Shown piece after piece: positions 44,742 through 52,748 of a DNA stretch of 64,000 bases. The stretch comes from an uncultured Oscillospiraceae bacterium (lineage in GTDB: Bacteria; Bacillota; Clostridia; Oscillospirales; Oscillospiraceae). The stretch lies in assembly GCA_910585815.1 (NCBI GenBank), contig CAJUFJ010000013.1, positions 1-64,000 on the forward strand, in the 5' to 3' direction. Under the pieces are notes generated by a model. It saw only the letters and a program-made list of their open reading frames with translations. It was not told the origin of the DNA and made no database searches. Within the stretch, counting starts at the first letter, position 1, and every line of letters starts with the position of its first letter. The position numbers and the translations under genes were made by a program.

Positions 44742-45521
44742 TTAAGATTGCGCCTGTTCACTGCGGCAGAGGAGCTCGACTCCGCTGTCCTCCAGCCGCT
44801 TTTTCCACTCCTCCGGGGGCGGTCGGTCGGTGATGATCTGGTCGATCTCCTCCAGCCGGCCCAGGGAGACAAAGCCCGCCCGGTCAAACTTCCGGTGGTC
44901 GGCCAGCAGGACGGTGCGGTCCGCCGCCGCCATCATGGCCCGCTTCACCTCCACTACCTCGTCGGAGGAGTCGGCGATGCCCAGCTGGGTGTTCACCCCC
45001 CGGGCGGACAGGACGGCATACCCCACGTGGTAGCCCTGAATGGTACTCAGGGCCTTGGGCCCCACCAGGGCCATAATGTCCGGCTTGAGCCGGCCGCCGG
45101 TGGAGATGATATGCCAGGAGTCCTGGCTGCTCACCTCCTGCAATATGTTCAGTGAGTTGGTAATGAGGGTGAGCTCCTTCAGGTGCCGCACCGCTCGGAC
45201 GGCAAAGAGGGCGGTGGAGCTCTCGTCCACCATCAGGGTGTCGCCGTTTTGGAGCATCCCGGCCAGCAGCCGGGCGATGGCCACCTTGCCCTCCACGTTG
45301 GTGTTTTTCCGGGTGGCGTAGGGGGGCGGGGCCTGGGCGCTGTGCTTGAGCACCGCGCCGCCGTAGGTGCGCATGGCCACCCCCTCCTGCTCCAGCCATT
45401 CCAGGTCCCGGCGGATGGTCTCCTCCGACACGCCAAATTCCGCGCTCAGCTCCCCCACCACCACCCGAGAGGTGGCAAGCACCCGGTCCATAATCGCCTG
45501 GCGCCGCTCTGCCAACAGCAC
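44742..45521 (-). CDS. DeoR/GlpR-family transcriptional regulator
   Basis: 259 residues. N-terminal winged helix (ELSAEFGVSEETIRRDLEWL) and C-terminal sugar-isomerase-like sensor with DESSTALFAVRAV and VLLADHRKFDRAGF. Such regulators usually sense sugar phosphates. It is first gene of the E2-E3-E1 operon and diverges from lplA across a 13-bp palindrome, so it probably controls both. Confidence 0.9.
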   Translation of the reverse strand: MLLAERRQAIMDRVLATSRVVVGELSAEFGVSEETIRRDLEWLEQEGVAMRTYGGAVLKHSAQAPPPYATRKNTNVEGKVAIARLLAGMLQNGDTLMVDESSTALFAVRAVRHLKELTLITNSLNILQEVSSQDSWHIISTGGRLKPDIMALVGPKALSTIQGYHVGYAVLSARGVNTQLGIADSSDEVVEVKRAMMAAADRTVLLADHRKFDRAGFVSLGRLEEIDQIITDRPPPEEWKKRLEDSGVELLCRSEQAQS

Positions 45522-45561
45522 AGGCCTTCCCTCCTTTCCAGTAATCCAGTTTTACCCTCTT

Positions 45562-45590
45562 AGCCTACCACAAACCCACAAATTTGTCAA
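45562..45590 (-). promoter_or_regulatory. Promoter of deoR-E2-E3-E1
   Basis: Minus strand TTGACA (45590-45585), 17-bp spacer, TAGGCT (45567-45562), about 40 bp before the deoR ATG. Confidence 0.68.
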
Positions 45591-45598
45591 CCAAAACC

Positions 45599-45633
45599 CC
45601 ACATAATCACAGGTATTATTTGTGATTATGTGG
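45599..45633. promoter_or_regulatory. Operator-like palindrome between deoR and lplA
   Basis: Perfect 13-bp inverted arms CCACATAATCACA (45599-45611) and TGTGATTATGTGG (45621-45633) around 9 bp. It lies between the two -35 elements and is much AT-richer than the surroundings; the DeoR-type protein is the obvious candidate ligand. Confidence 0.75.
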
Positions 45634-45652
45634 TTTCTTGTGGATAAGGCTA

Positions 45653-45682
45653 TTGACAACCGGCCCGCAAATCCACTATACT
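45653..45682 (+). promoter_or_regulatory. Promoter of lplA
   Basis: TTGACA (45653-45658), 18-bp spacer, TATACT (45677-45682), 54 bp before the lplA ATG. Confidence 0.7.
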
Positions 45683-45736
45683 GGTTAAAAAGACGGAGCA
45701 TCCGCCCGCTCCGCCTGGAAAAGTGAGGTTTTTTTC

Positions 45737-46732
45737 ATGCCCTGGTCCTTTATCGACGTAAAAAGCACCGACCCCGCCTTTAATCTGGCCCTGGAGCAGT
45801 ACGCCTTCGACACCCTGCCCCGGGACCGGAGCTGGTTCCTCCTCTGGCGCAACCACAACGCCATTGTCATCGGCCGGCACCAGAACACCCTGGCCGAGAT
45901 CAACGAGGAGGCCGTCCGGGAGCGGGAGGTCACGGTGGTCCGCCGGCTGTCCGGCGGGGGGGCGGTGTACCACGACCTAGGCAATCTCAACTTCACCTTT
46001 ATTCAGGACGCCGGCCAGGCCGGCCAGCTGGACATGGGCCTGTTCTGCCGTCCGGTGGCCCAGGCCCTCCAGGCCATGGGGGTGGACGCCCAGGTCAACG
46101 GCCGCAACGATATCACCATCGACGGCCGGAAGTTCTCCGGCAACTCCCAGTACATCCGGGAGGGACGGGTGATGCACCACGGCACCATCCTGTACAGCTC
46201 CGACCTGGAGACGGTGGGGCAGGTCCTCCGGGTGGACCCAGAGAAGATTCAGGCCAAGGGGGTGCGCTCCGTCCGGGCCCGGGTGACCACCGTCCGCGCC
46301 CACATGGCCCGTCCCGTCCCCCTGGCCCAGTTCAAGGCCCGCCTGCTGGAGGAGATCGCCCGGGAGCGGCCCATGGAGCCCTATACCCTCACCGAGGCGG
46401 ACATCGCCGCCGTGGAGGCCATCAAACGGGACCGGTATGACCGCTGGGAGTGGAACTATGGTATCTCTCCCCCCTGCGACCTGCTGCGCCGCCGGCGGGT
46501 GGAGGGCTGCGGCATGGTGGAGGCCCACATCCACCTGGAGGAGGGGTGTATCGCCGGCCTGGCCTTCTTTGGGGACTTCTTCTCCGCCGTGGAGCCGGAG
46601 GAGCTGGCCCGCCGCCTTCTGGGCTGTCCCCTGCGGCGGGAGGACCTGCTGGCCCGGCTGGAGGGGGTGGAGGTCTCCCGGTATTTCTCCGGACTCACCG
46701 CCGAAGGGCTGGCGGATATCCTGTCCACATAA
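45737..46732 (+). CDS. lplA: Lipoate-protein ligase A
   Basis: 331 residues. The lipoate/AMP-binding motif RRLSGGGAVYHDLGNLNF is at about 70-87 and GRNDITIDGRKFSGNSQ follows; the C-terminal third is the LplA accessory domain. It attaches scavenged lipoate to the E2 lipoyl domain. It is transcribed divergently from the dehydrogenase operon. No lipA or lipB is seen in the window. Confidence 0.94.
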   Translation: MPWSFIDVKSTDPAFNLALEQYAFDTLPRDRSWFLLWRNHNAIVIGRHQNTLAEINEEAVREREVTVVRRLSGGGAVYHDLGNLNFTFIQDAGQAGQLDMGLFCRPVAQALQAMGVDAQVNGRNDITIDGRKFSGNSQYIREGRVMHHGTILYSSDLETVGQVLRVDPEKIQAKGVRSVRARVTTVRAHMARPVPLAQFKARLLEEIARERPMEPYTLTEADIAAVEAIKRDRYDRWEWNYGISPPCDLLRRRRVEGCGMVEAHIHLEEGCIAGLAFFGDFFSAVEPEELARRLLGCPLRREDLLARLEGVEVSRYFSGLTAEGLADILST

Positions 46733-46738
46733 ACAACG

Positions 46739-46770
46739 GAGACCCGGAGCCGCAGCTCCGGGTCTCGTCT
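46739..46770 (+). terminator. Terminator after lplA
   Basis: Perfect 11-bp stem GAGACCCGGAG/CTCCGGGTCTC with a 6-nt loop, followed by GTCTTTT. Confidence 0.85.
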
Positions 46771-46797
46771 TTTCAAATGAGGAAATTCTCGCCAGGG

Positions 46798-47010
46798 TCA
46801 GCGGCGCTCCTCCACGGGGTCTCGGTCGCGGAACAACAGGGAGACGCACCACACGGCGGACAGGCCCACCAGGGTATAGATCACCCGGCTGATCATGCTG
46901 CCGGACCCGCCGCAGGCAAAGGCCACCAGGTCAAACTGGAACAGGCCCACGCTGCCCCAGTTCAGGCCGCCGATAATCAGCAGTGTCAGGGCGATTTTGT
47001 CCATCATCAC
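46798..47010 (-). CDS. DUF378 family small membrane protein
   Basis: 70 residues with two hydrophobic helices and the family motif GGLNWGSVGLFQFDLVA. The start is the GTG at 47010 or the ATG at 47007, after AAGGAGGTGG. Function unknown; the family is widespread in bacteria. It lies 75 bp downstream of cdd on the same strand. Confidence 0.85.
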   Translation of the reverse strand: MMMDKIALTLLIIGGLNWGSVGLFQFDLVAFACGGSGSMISRVIYTLVGLSAVWCVSLLFRDRDPVEERR

Positions 47011-47085
47011 GTCAAACCACCTCCTTGTCTCGGGTTCCGGGGGTAGTTTATACGTTTTTTGCCGGTTTATACGGCTGGAAAAATT

Positions 47086-47481
47086 TTATTCCAGCGATTT
47101 GGGCCCAAAGCCGCAGGGCAGCAGCTCCGAAAGGGTGACTGCCTTAAATTCCCCGTCCCCTCTGGCGGCCAGCACCCGAAGGCCGGGGGCAAACTCGTAG
47201 AGCATTTGCCGGCAGGCCCCGCAGGGCCAGCAGAAGTCCTCCCCCAACCCGGCAATGGCGATGGCGGTCCAGCCCTCCCGGCAGCCCTCGCTTACCGCCT
47301 TCACAATGGCGGTGCGCTCGGCGCAGATGGTGGAGCCGTAGGCGGCGTTTTCCACATTGCAGCCGGTGAACACCCGGCCGTCCTCGGTGAGGAGCGCCGC
47401 CCCCACGGGAAAATGGGAGTAGGGCACATAGGAAAATTGGTGCATGTCAAAGGCTTTTTTTACCAGCTCCTGGTCGGTCAT
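47086..47481 (-). CDS. cdd: Cytidine deaminase
   Basis: 131 residues. Zinc/catalytic motifs CAERTAI and PCGACRQ, and substrate segment FTGCNVENAAYG. Converts cytidine and deoxycytidine to uridine forms in pyrimidine salvage. Length is normal for the tetrameric form. It diverges from the HAD gene with overlapping promoters. Confidence 0.95.
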   Translation of the reverse strand: MTDQELVKKAFDMHQFSYVPYSHFPVGAALLTEDGRVFTGCNVENAAYGSTICAERTAIVKAVSEGCREGWTAIAIAGLGEDFCWPCGACRQMLYEFAPGLRVLAARGDGEFKAVTLSELLPCGFGPKSLE

Positions 47482-47514
47482 GGAGCATACCTCCTTTTAT
47501 TGTCCACAAAAAGC

Positions 47515-47543
47515 TTGCGCATTATGCCTGCATCCATTATAAT
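47515..47543 (+). promoter_or_regulatory. Promoter of the HAD gene
   Basis: TTGCGC (47515-47520), 17-bp spacer, TATAAT (47538-47543). Its -10 overlaps that of the opposite cdd promoter in the palindrome ATTATAAT. Confidence 0.6.
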
Positions 47544-47564
47544 ACCTCTGACTATTTCACGCAA
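47536..47564 (-). promoter_or_regulatory. Promoter of cdd
   Basis: Minus strand TTGCGT (47564-47559), 17-bp spacer, TATAAT (47541-47536). It faces and overlaps the HAD promoter, so the two should compete for polymerase. Confidence 0.6.
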
Positions 47565-47578
47565 GGACGGGATAACAT

Positions 47579-48241
47579 ATGGAGATAAAATTTGCAATTT
47601 TTGACATGGACGGCACCCTGGTGGACTCCATGGGCTACTGGAACCGGCTGGCGGACGAGTATCTGGCCCGCTTCGGCCTGCCCGGACTGTCCCCCGCCCT
47701 GAAGGAGGAGTCCATCGCCCTGACCATGCTGGAGTCCGCCCAGCTGTTTATCCGGGAGTTCGGCCTGCCCGGCACCCCGGAGCAGATCGCCGGGGAGATC
47801 AACGCCCTGATGGAGGAGCACTACCGGACCGACGTGCCCCTGAAGCCGGGGGCAGCGGAGCTGCTGGCCCGGCTGAAGGCGGCGGGGGTGAAGATGTGCG
47901 TGGCCTCCTCCACCCACCCGGCCCTCATCGACCTCTGCCTGCGCCGGCTGGAGGTGCGGGACTGCTTTGAGTTCCTCCTGTCCTGCGAGGAGGTGGGTGA
48001 GGGGAAAAACCGGCCCACCGTCTATCTGGAGGCCGCCCGTCGGCTGGGGGGCAGACCGGAGAACACCGCCGTCTTCGAGGATATCCTGGTGGCCGCCCAG
48101 ACTGCCAAACAGGCCGGCTTCTCCCTGGGGGTCATCTACGACGTCAACTCCAACGGCGAGCAGCCCCAGCTCAAGGCCCTGGCTGACTGCTACATCACCC
48201 GCTGGGACGACCCGGCGCTGGCCAAGTGGCTGGGGGTATAA
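47579..48241 (+). CDS. HAD-superfamily phosphatase (beta-phosphoglucomutase-like)
   Basis: 220 residues. Motif I FDMDGTLVDS, motif II VASSTH, motif III Lys in EGKNRPTVY and motif IV AVFEDILVA are present, with a helical cap between about 17 and 85. A small phosphate-ester hydrolase or mutase; substrate unknown. A type B repeat follows the stop directly. Confidence 0.88.
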   Translation: MEIKFAIFDMDGTLVDSMGYWNRLADEYLARFGLPGLSPALKEESIALTMLESAQLFIREFGLPGTPEQIAGEINALMEEHYRTDVPLKPGAAELLARLKAAGVKMCVASSTHPALIDLCLRRLEVRDCFEFLLSCEEVGEGKNRPTVYLEAARRLGGRPENTAVFEDILVAAQTAKQAGFSLGVIYDVNSNGEQPQLKALADCYITRWDDPALAKWLGV

Positions 48242-48246
48242 CTCCC

Positions 48247-48449
48247 CGTCCCCCGCAGGGCAAGGCTCCTTTGGAAAGGAGCTGTCAGCCGAAGGCTGAC
48301 TGAGGATTGCGTTTTGCGAAGCAAAACATACGAAGTAAACAAGGATTTGCAAAACTGTGTTTGCTTCGCACATTTCGCCTGCGGCGAAATACAATCCTCC
48401 GCCCCAGTGTGCGCACTGGGGCACCTCCTTTCTAAAGGAGGCTTTTTCG
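48247..48449. repeat. Type B multi-hairpin element, copy 3
   Basis: Lies between the convergent HAD and recD2 genes. Begins with CGTCCCCCGCAGGGCAAGG, shared with copy 4. Stem 1 reads CTCCTTTGGAAAGGAG where other copies have CCCC...GGGG, and stem 4 reads TTTCGCCTGCGGCGAAA; both remain fully paired. Confidence 0.85.
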
Positions 48450-48492
48450 CTTAACCGAAAGCCTTCTCTTTTACAATGAAGGGGAGCCTTTT

Positions 48493-50694
48493 TTATTCCT
48501 CCGCCAGCCTGGCCCTCAGTCCGGAGTACCGCCTGGTCTGGCGGTTGTTATTCACCATCCCGGCCACGGCGGCGGGGTCGCCCACCACGATGAACAGCTC
48601 CCGGGCCCGGGTGACAGCGGTGTACAGCACCCCCCGGGTCATGAGGAAGGGGGCCCCCTCCAGGGCGGCCAGAATCACCGCCCGGTACTCGCTGCCCTGG
48701 GCCTTATGTACCGTCACGGCAAAGGCGGGCTCCAGCTCCCCCAACATGTCGGGGGCGTACTCCACCACCTTGCCGTCGAAATCCACGGTGATGACCTCCT
48801 TCTCTATGGACCGGATCACCCCGATGTCCCCGTTGAACATCCCCATGCCGGAGTCGGTTCCCCCCTCCTCCCGCCAGAGGATATCGTAGTTGTTGCGCAC
48901 CTGCATCACCCGGTCCCCCGCCCGGAACACCCAGTCGCCGAAGCGCCGCTCCCCCTTCCCCTCCAGGGGCGGGTTCAGGGCCTGCTGGAGCACCTGGTTC
49001 AGGGCCCGGGTGCCCGTCCCCCGGCGGCGGGTGGGGGACAGCACCTGAATTTGATCCGCCGGAATACCCATCCGCTCCGGCAGCCGGCGGCGGCACAGGT
49101 CCACAACGGTGTCCAGTACCGCCTCCGGGTCCCGGCGGGCCAGACAGAAGAAATCCCCCTCGTTGCGCCGCAGGTCGGGCACTTGGCCGTGGTTGATGAG
49201 GTGGGCGTTGCGGATGATGGCGCTCTGGGCGGCCTGGCGGAAGATTTCCGTCAGCCGGACGGTGGGCACCGCCCCGCTGCGGATCAGGTCGGCAAAGAGG
49301 GCCCCCGGCCCCACCGAGGGCAGCTGGTCCGGGTCGCCCACCAGCACCAGGCGGCAGTCGTCCCCCAGGGCGTCCAGCAGGGCGGCCATGAGGGGCACAT
49401 CCACCATGGAGGTCTCGTCCACAATCACCGCGTCCGCCTTCAGGGGGTCGTAGGAGTTGCGGGTAAACACCAGCTTGCCGGTGTGGGGGTCAAAGCCGGT
49501 CTCCAGCAGGCGGTGGATGGTGGAGGCCTCGGTGTTGCACAGCTCCCCCAGCCGCTTGGCCGCCCGGCCGGTGGGAGCGGCCAGGGCGGTATCCAGCCCC
49601 ATCCGCTCAAAGAGGGCCAGCACCCCCCGGAGGCAGGTGGTCTTGCCCGTGCCCGGCCCGCCGGTGAGGAGCATCACCTGCCGGTTGGCCGCCAGCTCCA
49701 CCGCCTCCCTCTGCTGGGGGGCGTAGGCGATGCGCTGCTCCTGCTCGATGCGCCGCACCAGCCCGTCCAGCCCTTCGGGGGGCAGCAGCTCGGCCCGGCC
49801 CATCTCCGTAATCCGCTGGGCGATGTAGGCCTCCGCCTCCCGGAGGGCGGGGAGGTACACCGCCTCCTGGCCCGCCACCCGCTCGCAGTCCGCCTCTCCC
49901 CGGCGGACCAGGGCCTCCAGGCAGTCCTCCAGCAGCTCGCCGGAGACCTCCAGCAGGGTGGAGGTGGCCTCCACCAGCTTGCGCCGGGGGAGAAAGGTGT
50001 GGCCGTTGCTGTAGTTGTTGTGGGCCAGCTCGAAAATCAGCCCCGCCTCCAGCCGGAGGGGGTCCTCCGGCCCCACCCCCAGGGACAGGGCCAGGGCGTC
50101 CGCCTGGGAAAACTCCACCTCAAACTCCTCATTGACCAGCAGGTAGGGGTTGGCCTTCACCACCTCCAGGGCCACATCGCCGTAGGCCCGGCGGAGGAGG
50201 GCGGCCAGCTCCAGGGGCAGCTGGTGCTTGGAGAGAAACTCCATCAGCCGGCGGACCCCCATCTGCTGGCGGAAGACCTCGCCGATCTGCCAGGCCCGCT
50301 TTTTGGTGATGCCCTTGATCTTGGTCAGCTGCTCCGGGTCCTCCTCGATGACGGTGAGTGCCTCCTCCCCGAAGGCCTCGATAATCAGCCTGGCGGTGGT
50401 CTTGCCCACCCCCTTGATGGCCCCGGAGGAGAGGTAGTGGAAAATTTCCTTCATACTCTGGGGCAGGCGGCGGTCCACCACCTCCGCCTTCATCTGGGGG
50501 CCGTAGGTGGGGTGCCGGGTCCAGCGGCCCCGGATGGACAGGTATTCCCCCGGCGCCACCCCGGCCATGGGGCCCACCACCGTGACCTCCTCCCCATGGA
50601 CATCCAGCTTGAGGATGGTATACCCGTTTTCCTCATTCTGAAAAATAACAGCGGAGACGGCGCCCTCGATCTTCTCCAACTCCTGGTCTGACAT
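48493..50694 (-). CDS. recD2: ATP-dependent RecD2-like DNA helicase
   Basis: 733 residues. An N-terminal RecD2 domain with helix-hairpin-helix region (SSGAIKGVGKTTARLI) is followed by SF1 helicase motifs: Walker A LTGGPGTGKTTC (about 340), Walker B VDETSMVD, motif GDPDQLPSVGPG, and C-terminal TVHKAQGSEY and YTAVTRA. RecD2 is a RecBC-independent 5'-3' helicase in DNA repair. The start has an AAAGGAGG ribosome site. Confidence 0.93.
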   Translation of the reverse strand: MSDQELEKIEGAVSAVIFQNEENGYTILKLDVHGEEVTVVGPMAGVAPGEYLSIRGRWTRHPTYGPQMKAEVVDRRLPQSMKEIFHYLSSGAIKGVGKTTARLIIEAFGEEALTVIEEDPEQLTKIKGITKKRAWQIGEVFRQQMGVRRLMEFLSKHQLPLELAALLRRAYGDVALEVVKANPYLLVNEEFEVEFSQADALALSLGVGPEDPLRLEAGLIFELAHNNYSNGHTFLPRRKLVEATSTLLEVSGELLEDCLEALVRRGEADCERVAGQEAVYLPALREAEAYIAQRITEMGRAELLPPEGLDGLVRRIEQEQRIAYAPQQREAVELAANRQVMLLTGGPGTGKTTCLRGVLALFERMGLDTALAAPTGRAAKRLGELCNTEASTIHRLLETGFDPHTGKLVFTRNSYDPLKADAVIVDETSMVDVPLMAALLDALGDDCRLVLVGDPDQLPSVGPGALFADLIRSGAVPTVRLTEIFRQAAQSAIIRNAHLINHGQVPDLRRNEGDFFCLARRDPEAVLDTVVDLCRRRLPERMGIPADQIQVLSPTRRRGTGTRALNQVLQQALNPPLEGKGERRFGDWVFRAGDRVMQVRNNYDILWREEGGTDSGMGMFNGDIGVIRSIEKEVITVDFDGKVVEYAPDMLGELEPAFAVTVHKAQGSEYRAVILAALEGAPFLMTRGVLYTAVTRARELFIVVGDPAAVAGMVNNNRQTRRYSGLRARLAEE

Positions 50695-50724
50695 GGGCGC
50701 CGCCTCCTTTCACCTCTTTATTTA

Positions 50725-50868
50725 GGTCCCCCTTGTCAAAGGGGAGAGGGCCGCTGGGCAAAGCCCAGTGGCGGGGGATTCCGATGGACAGAAACGTTTT
50801 CCATCGAACGGAATCCCCCAGTCACCGCCTGCGGCGGCGACAGCCCCCTTTCATAAGGGGGCCTTTTA
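50725..50868. repeat. Type A palindromic repeat, copy 3
   Basis: Closest to copy 1: CTGGGCAAAGCCCAG, GGGGGATTCCG with CGGAATCCCCC, CCGCCTGCGGCGG and CCCCCTTTCATAAGGGGG. The last hairpin ends at the stop of the small membrane protein gene and is near-identical to the lone hairpin at 61218-61246, so it may serve as its terminator. Confidence 0.8.
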
Positions 50869-51198
50869 TGTCCGTGCAATATAGTCCCCCAAATCGCTGG
50901 CCGGCCACAGGATTACCTCGGGCCATCGGGCGGTGAGGCGCAGGGCCAGCTCCCAGCCAGCGGGGGTGAGGCCGGCGTCGGCGATGAGGATGGGACACCG
51001 CAGCAGTCCCAGTCCCCGCAGCCACAGGAAGGAGCGCACCTGCTGCTCCAGGTCCTCCCCCTCCCCCCGGCCGGGGATGACCACCTTGGCCGTCCCGCCC
51101 GGCAGAGGACGCAGCAACATCCCAAACAGCCACCAGCCCACAAAAGCCAGCCCCAGCACGCAGACCACGGCCAGCAGAATATCCCAGAATGTACCCAC
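50866..51198 (-). CDS. Hypothetical single-span membrane protein
   Basis: 110 residues from a GTG at 51198 with GGAGGTG 7 bp upstream. One N-terminal transmembrane helix (DILLAVVCVLGLAFVGWWLFG) leads to a soluble domain containing LRCPILIADAGLTPAGWELA, which looks like a small alpha/beta fold. No family named. Its stop overlaps the end of a type A repeat. Confidence 0.7.
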   Translation of the reverse strand: MGTFWDILLAVVCVLGLAFVGWWLFGMLLRPLPGGTAKVVIPGRGEGEDLEQQVRSFLWLRGLGLLRCPILIADAGLTPAGWELALRLTARWPEVILWPASDLGDYIART

Positions 51199-51235
51199 TC
51201 AGCAACACCTCCGGGGTATTCTATGCAACGGAGGG

Positions 51236-51736
51236 TCAGATTGCCCCTGAAAACAGGTTAATCCCCATATGGGTCAGCCCCAGCATGATGCAGCCGGCGG
51301 TGAGCACCCCCAGCACCACAGCAGGCATGGCTTTTTTCAGCCGCATCCCCAAAAACGCCGCCGCCAGCGAGCCCGTCCAGGCCCCCGTGCCCGGCAGGGG
51401 GATGGCCACAAAGAGCCACAGGCCCAAATACTGGTATTTCTGCACCTTTTTCCCCTTGAGATGGGCCTTTTTCTCCAGCTTGTCCACCAGCCCGTTGAGG
51501 CTGGGCAGATATTTCCGCATCAGCTCAAAGATCCGCCGGATGTATACGATGATGAAGGGGGCGGGGATCAGATTCCCCACCACCGCCGCCGGAAAGGCCA
51601 GCCAGGCGGGCAGACCCAGCACCGCCATTCCAAAGGGGACGCCCCCCCGCAGCTCGATGATGGGGAGCATGGACACCAGCATGGTGAACAGGCACTTGCC
51701 CCCGGTGGTGGTGGTTAAAAATTCGTAGAGTTCCAT
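51236..51736 (-). CDS. Small multi-drug export family protein (COG2426)
   Basis: 166 residues with four to five hydrophobic segments. The pattern MLPIIELRGGVPFGMAVLG followed by a Pro/Gly-rich loop and VAIPLPGTGAWTGSLAA identifies the COG2426 (Sm_multidrug_ex) family, whose actual transport role is poorly established. AGGAG ribosome site before the ATG. Diverges from mntA. Confidence 0.85.
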   Translation of the reverse strand: MELYEFLTTTTGGKCLFTMLVSMLPIIELRGGVPFGMAVLGLPAWLAFPAAVVGNLIPAPFIIVYIRRIFELMRKYLPSLNGLVDKLEKKAHLKGKKVQKYQYLGLWLFVAIPLPGTGAWTGSLAAAFLGMRLKKAMPAVVLGVLTAGCIMLGLTHMGINLFSGAI

Positions 51737-51756
51737 AGAAATCTCCTGTTTTGTCG

Positions 51757-51784
51757 TTGAAATGTGTGCATTCTATGGTATAAT
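51757..51784 (+). promoter_or_regulatory. Promoter of mntA-hepT
   Basis: TTGAAA (51757-51762), 16-bp spacer, TATAAT (51779-51784), 33 bp before the mntA ATG. Confidence 0.55.
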
Positions 51785-51816
51785 AGGATAACAGCACAGA
51801 AAGGGGGAATCAGCCT

Positions 51817-52116
51817 ATGATCTATTCCATCTCGGATATCCAGTCCATCCTGGCCCGGCAGCTGGCCGCCACTCCGGTGAGGCAGGCAATTCTGTTTGGT
51901 TCCTACGCCAAGGGCTGCCCCAGGGAGGAGAGCGACCTGGACCTTGTGGTGGATATGGGCGGCAATACCCGTAATTTCGCCTTTTGGGGCGTCTACGAGA
52001 CCCTCCGGGAGGCCTTTTCCGTCCCGGTGGAGCTGTTTGAGAAAAGCGAAATTCTCCCCGGCCAGGCGGCGGCAAAGGAAATTCAGGAGACGGGGGTAAT
52101 CGTCTATGACCGCTAA
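51817..52116 (+). CDS. mntA: MntA-type nucleotidyltransferase antitoxin
   Basis: 99 residues. The minimal nucleotidyltransferase motif GSx10DxD is exact (G28-S29, D40, D42). In type VII systems MntA adds AMP to the HepT toxin and silences it. It overlaps hepT by 11 bp, so the two are translated together. Confidence 0.88.
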   Translation: MIYSISDIQSILARQLAATPVRQAILFGSYAKGCPREESDLDLVVDMGGNTRNFAFWGVYETLREAFSVPVELFEKSEILPGQAAAKEIQETGVIVYDR

Positions 52117-52450
52117 AGACCGCGTCCTTCTGGAAAAGATGGCCAAGTGGGCCCGCAAGGCGGAGATAGACTATCAGGCCGTCCGCTCCGAATATGAGCC
52201 GGGGCCCTTTTCCAACCCTGTAATCCTGACCGCCTTCAGCCTGGCCCAGATCGGCGAGCTGTCCGGCCGCCTGTCCGCTGAGCTTCAGGCCCGGTACCCC
52301 GGCACCCCCTGGAGACAGATCAAAGGTATGCGCAATCTGATCGTCCACGACTACACCGGTATCGACCTGGGCATGGTCCGGGACACCGTTGAGCAGGATA
52401 TCCCCGTCCTGCGGGCGCAGATAGAAGAAATCCTTGCCTCTGAGCGGTAA
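52106..52450 (+). CDS. hepT: HepT-like HEPN RNase toxin
   Basis: 114 residues, helical. The HEPN active-site motif Rx4HxY is present as RNLIVHDY (R76, H81, Y83). Paired with MntA upstream; in characterised pairs the target tyrosine is the Tyr of this motif. The catalytic residues are intact, so the module looks functional. Confidence 0.88.
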   Translation: MTAKDRVLLEKMAKWARKAEIDYQAVRSEYEPGPFSNPVILTAFSLAQIGELSGRLSAELQARYPGTPWRQIKGMRNLIVHDYTGIDLGMVRDTVEQDIPVLRAQIEEILASER

Positions 52451-52456
52451 ATTTCC

Positions 52457-52669
52457 TCACTCCCGCCCCAGCAGATAGTCGGCGGTCACGCCGAAGTAGT
52501 CGGCCAGAAAAATCACCGTGGTGGCGGGGACGTTGATCTGCCCGTACTCGATTTTCTGATAATGCTGCTCTGTGCAGTCCATCAGCCCTGCCATCTGCTT
52601 CTGCGTTACTTTTTTCGCTTTTCGCAGAGGCTTTAGGCGTTCCGCAAAACTGGGCAAAACAATTTTCAT
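52457..52669 (-). CDS. XRE-family regulator, module 1
   Basis: 70 residues, a single Cro/CI helix-turn-helix (VTQKQMAGLMDCTEQHYQKI) with the short tail FLADYFGVTADYLLGRE. It is paralogous to the regulator at 56505-56726. It diverges from the small protein at 52749; an inverted operator lies between. Ribosome site AGGGGGA. Convergent with hepT, 6 bp apart. Confidence 0.88.
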   Translation of the reverse strand: MKIVLPSFAERLKPLRKAKKVTQKQMAGLMDCTEQHYQKIEYGQINVPATTVIFLADYFGVTADYLLGRE

Positions 52670-52685
52670 TTTTTTGAAATCCCCC

Positions 52686-52715
52686 TTGACACGTTATCAA
52701 AGTTTGTGTTATAAT
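52686..52715 (+). promoter_or_regulatory. Promoter of the module 1 small protein
   Basis: TTGACA (52686-52691), 18-bp spacer, TATAAT (52710-52715). The left operator arm overlaps the -35 element. Confidence 0.72.
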
Positions 52716-52737
52716 AAACCCATCATTAGATAACGTG
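52690..52737. promoter_or_regulatory. Inverted operator arms CACGTTATC...GATAACGTG
   Basis: Perfect 9-bp inverted arms at 52690-52698 and 52729-52737 bracket the -10 region. Binding by the divergent XRE protein would block the small-protein promoter. Confidence 0.65.
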
Positions 52738-52748
52738 GTGGTGTAGTC

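Noticed and set aside
45599..45633. Riboswitch or terminator reading of the lplA-upstream palindrome
   Set aside because: It lies upstream of both -35 elements, so it is not transcribed by the predicted promoters; an operator is more likely.
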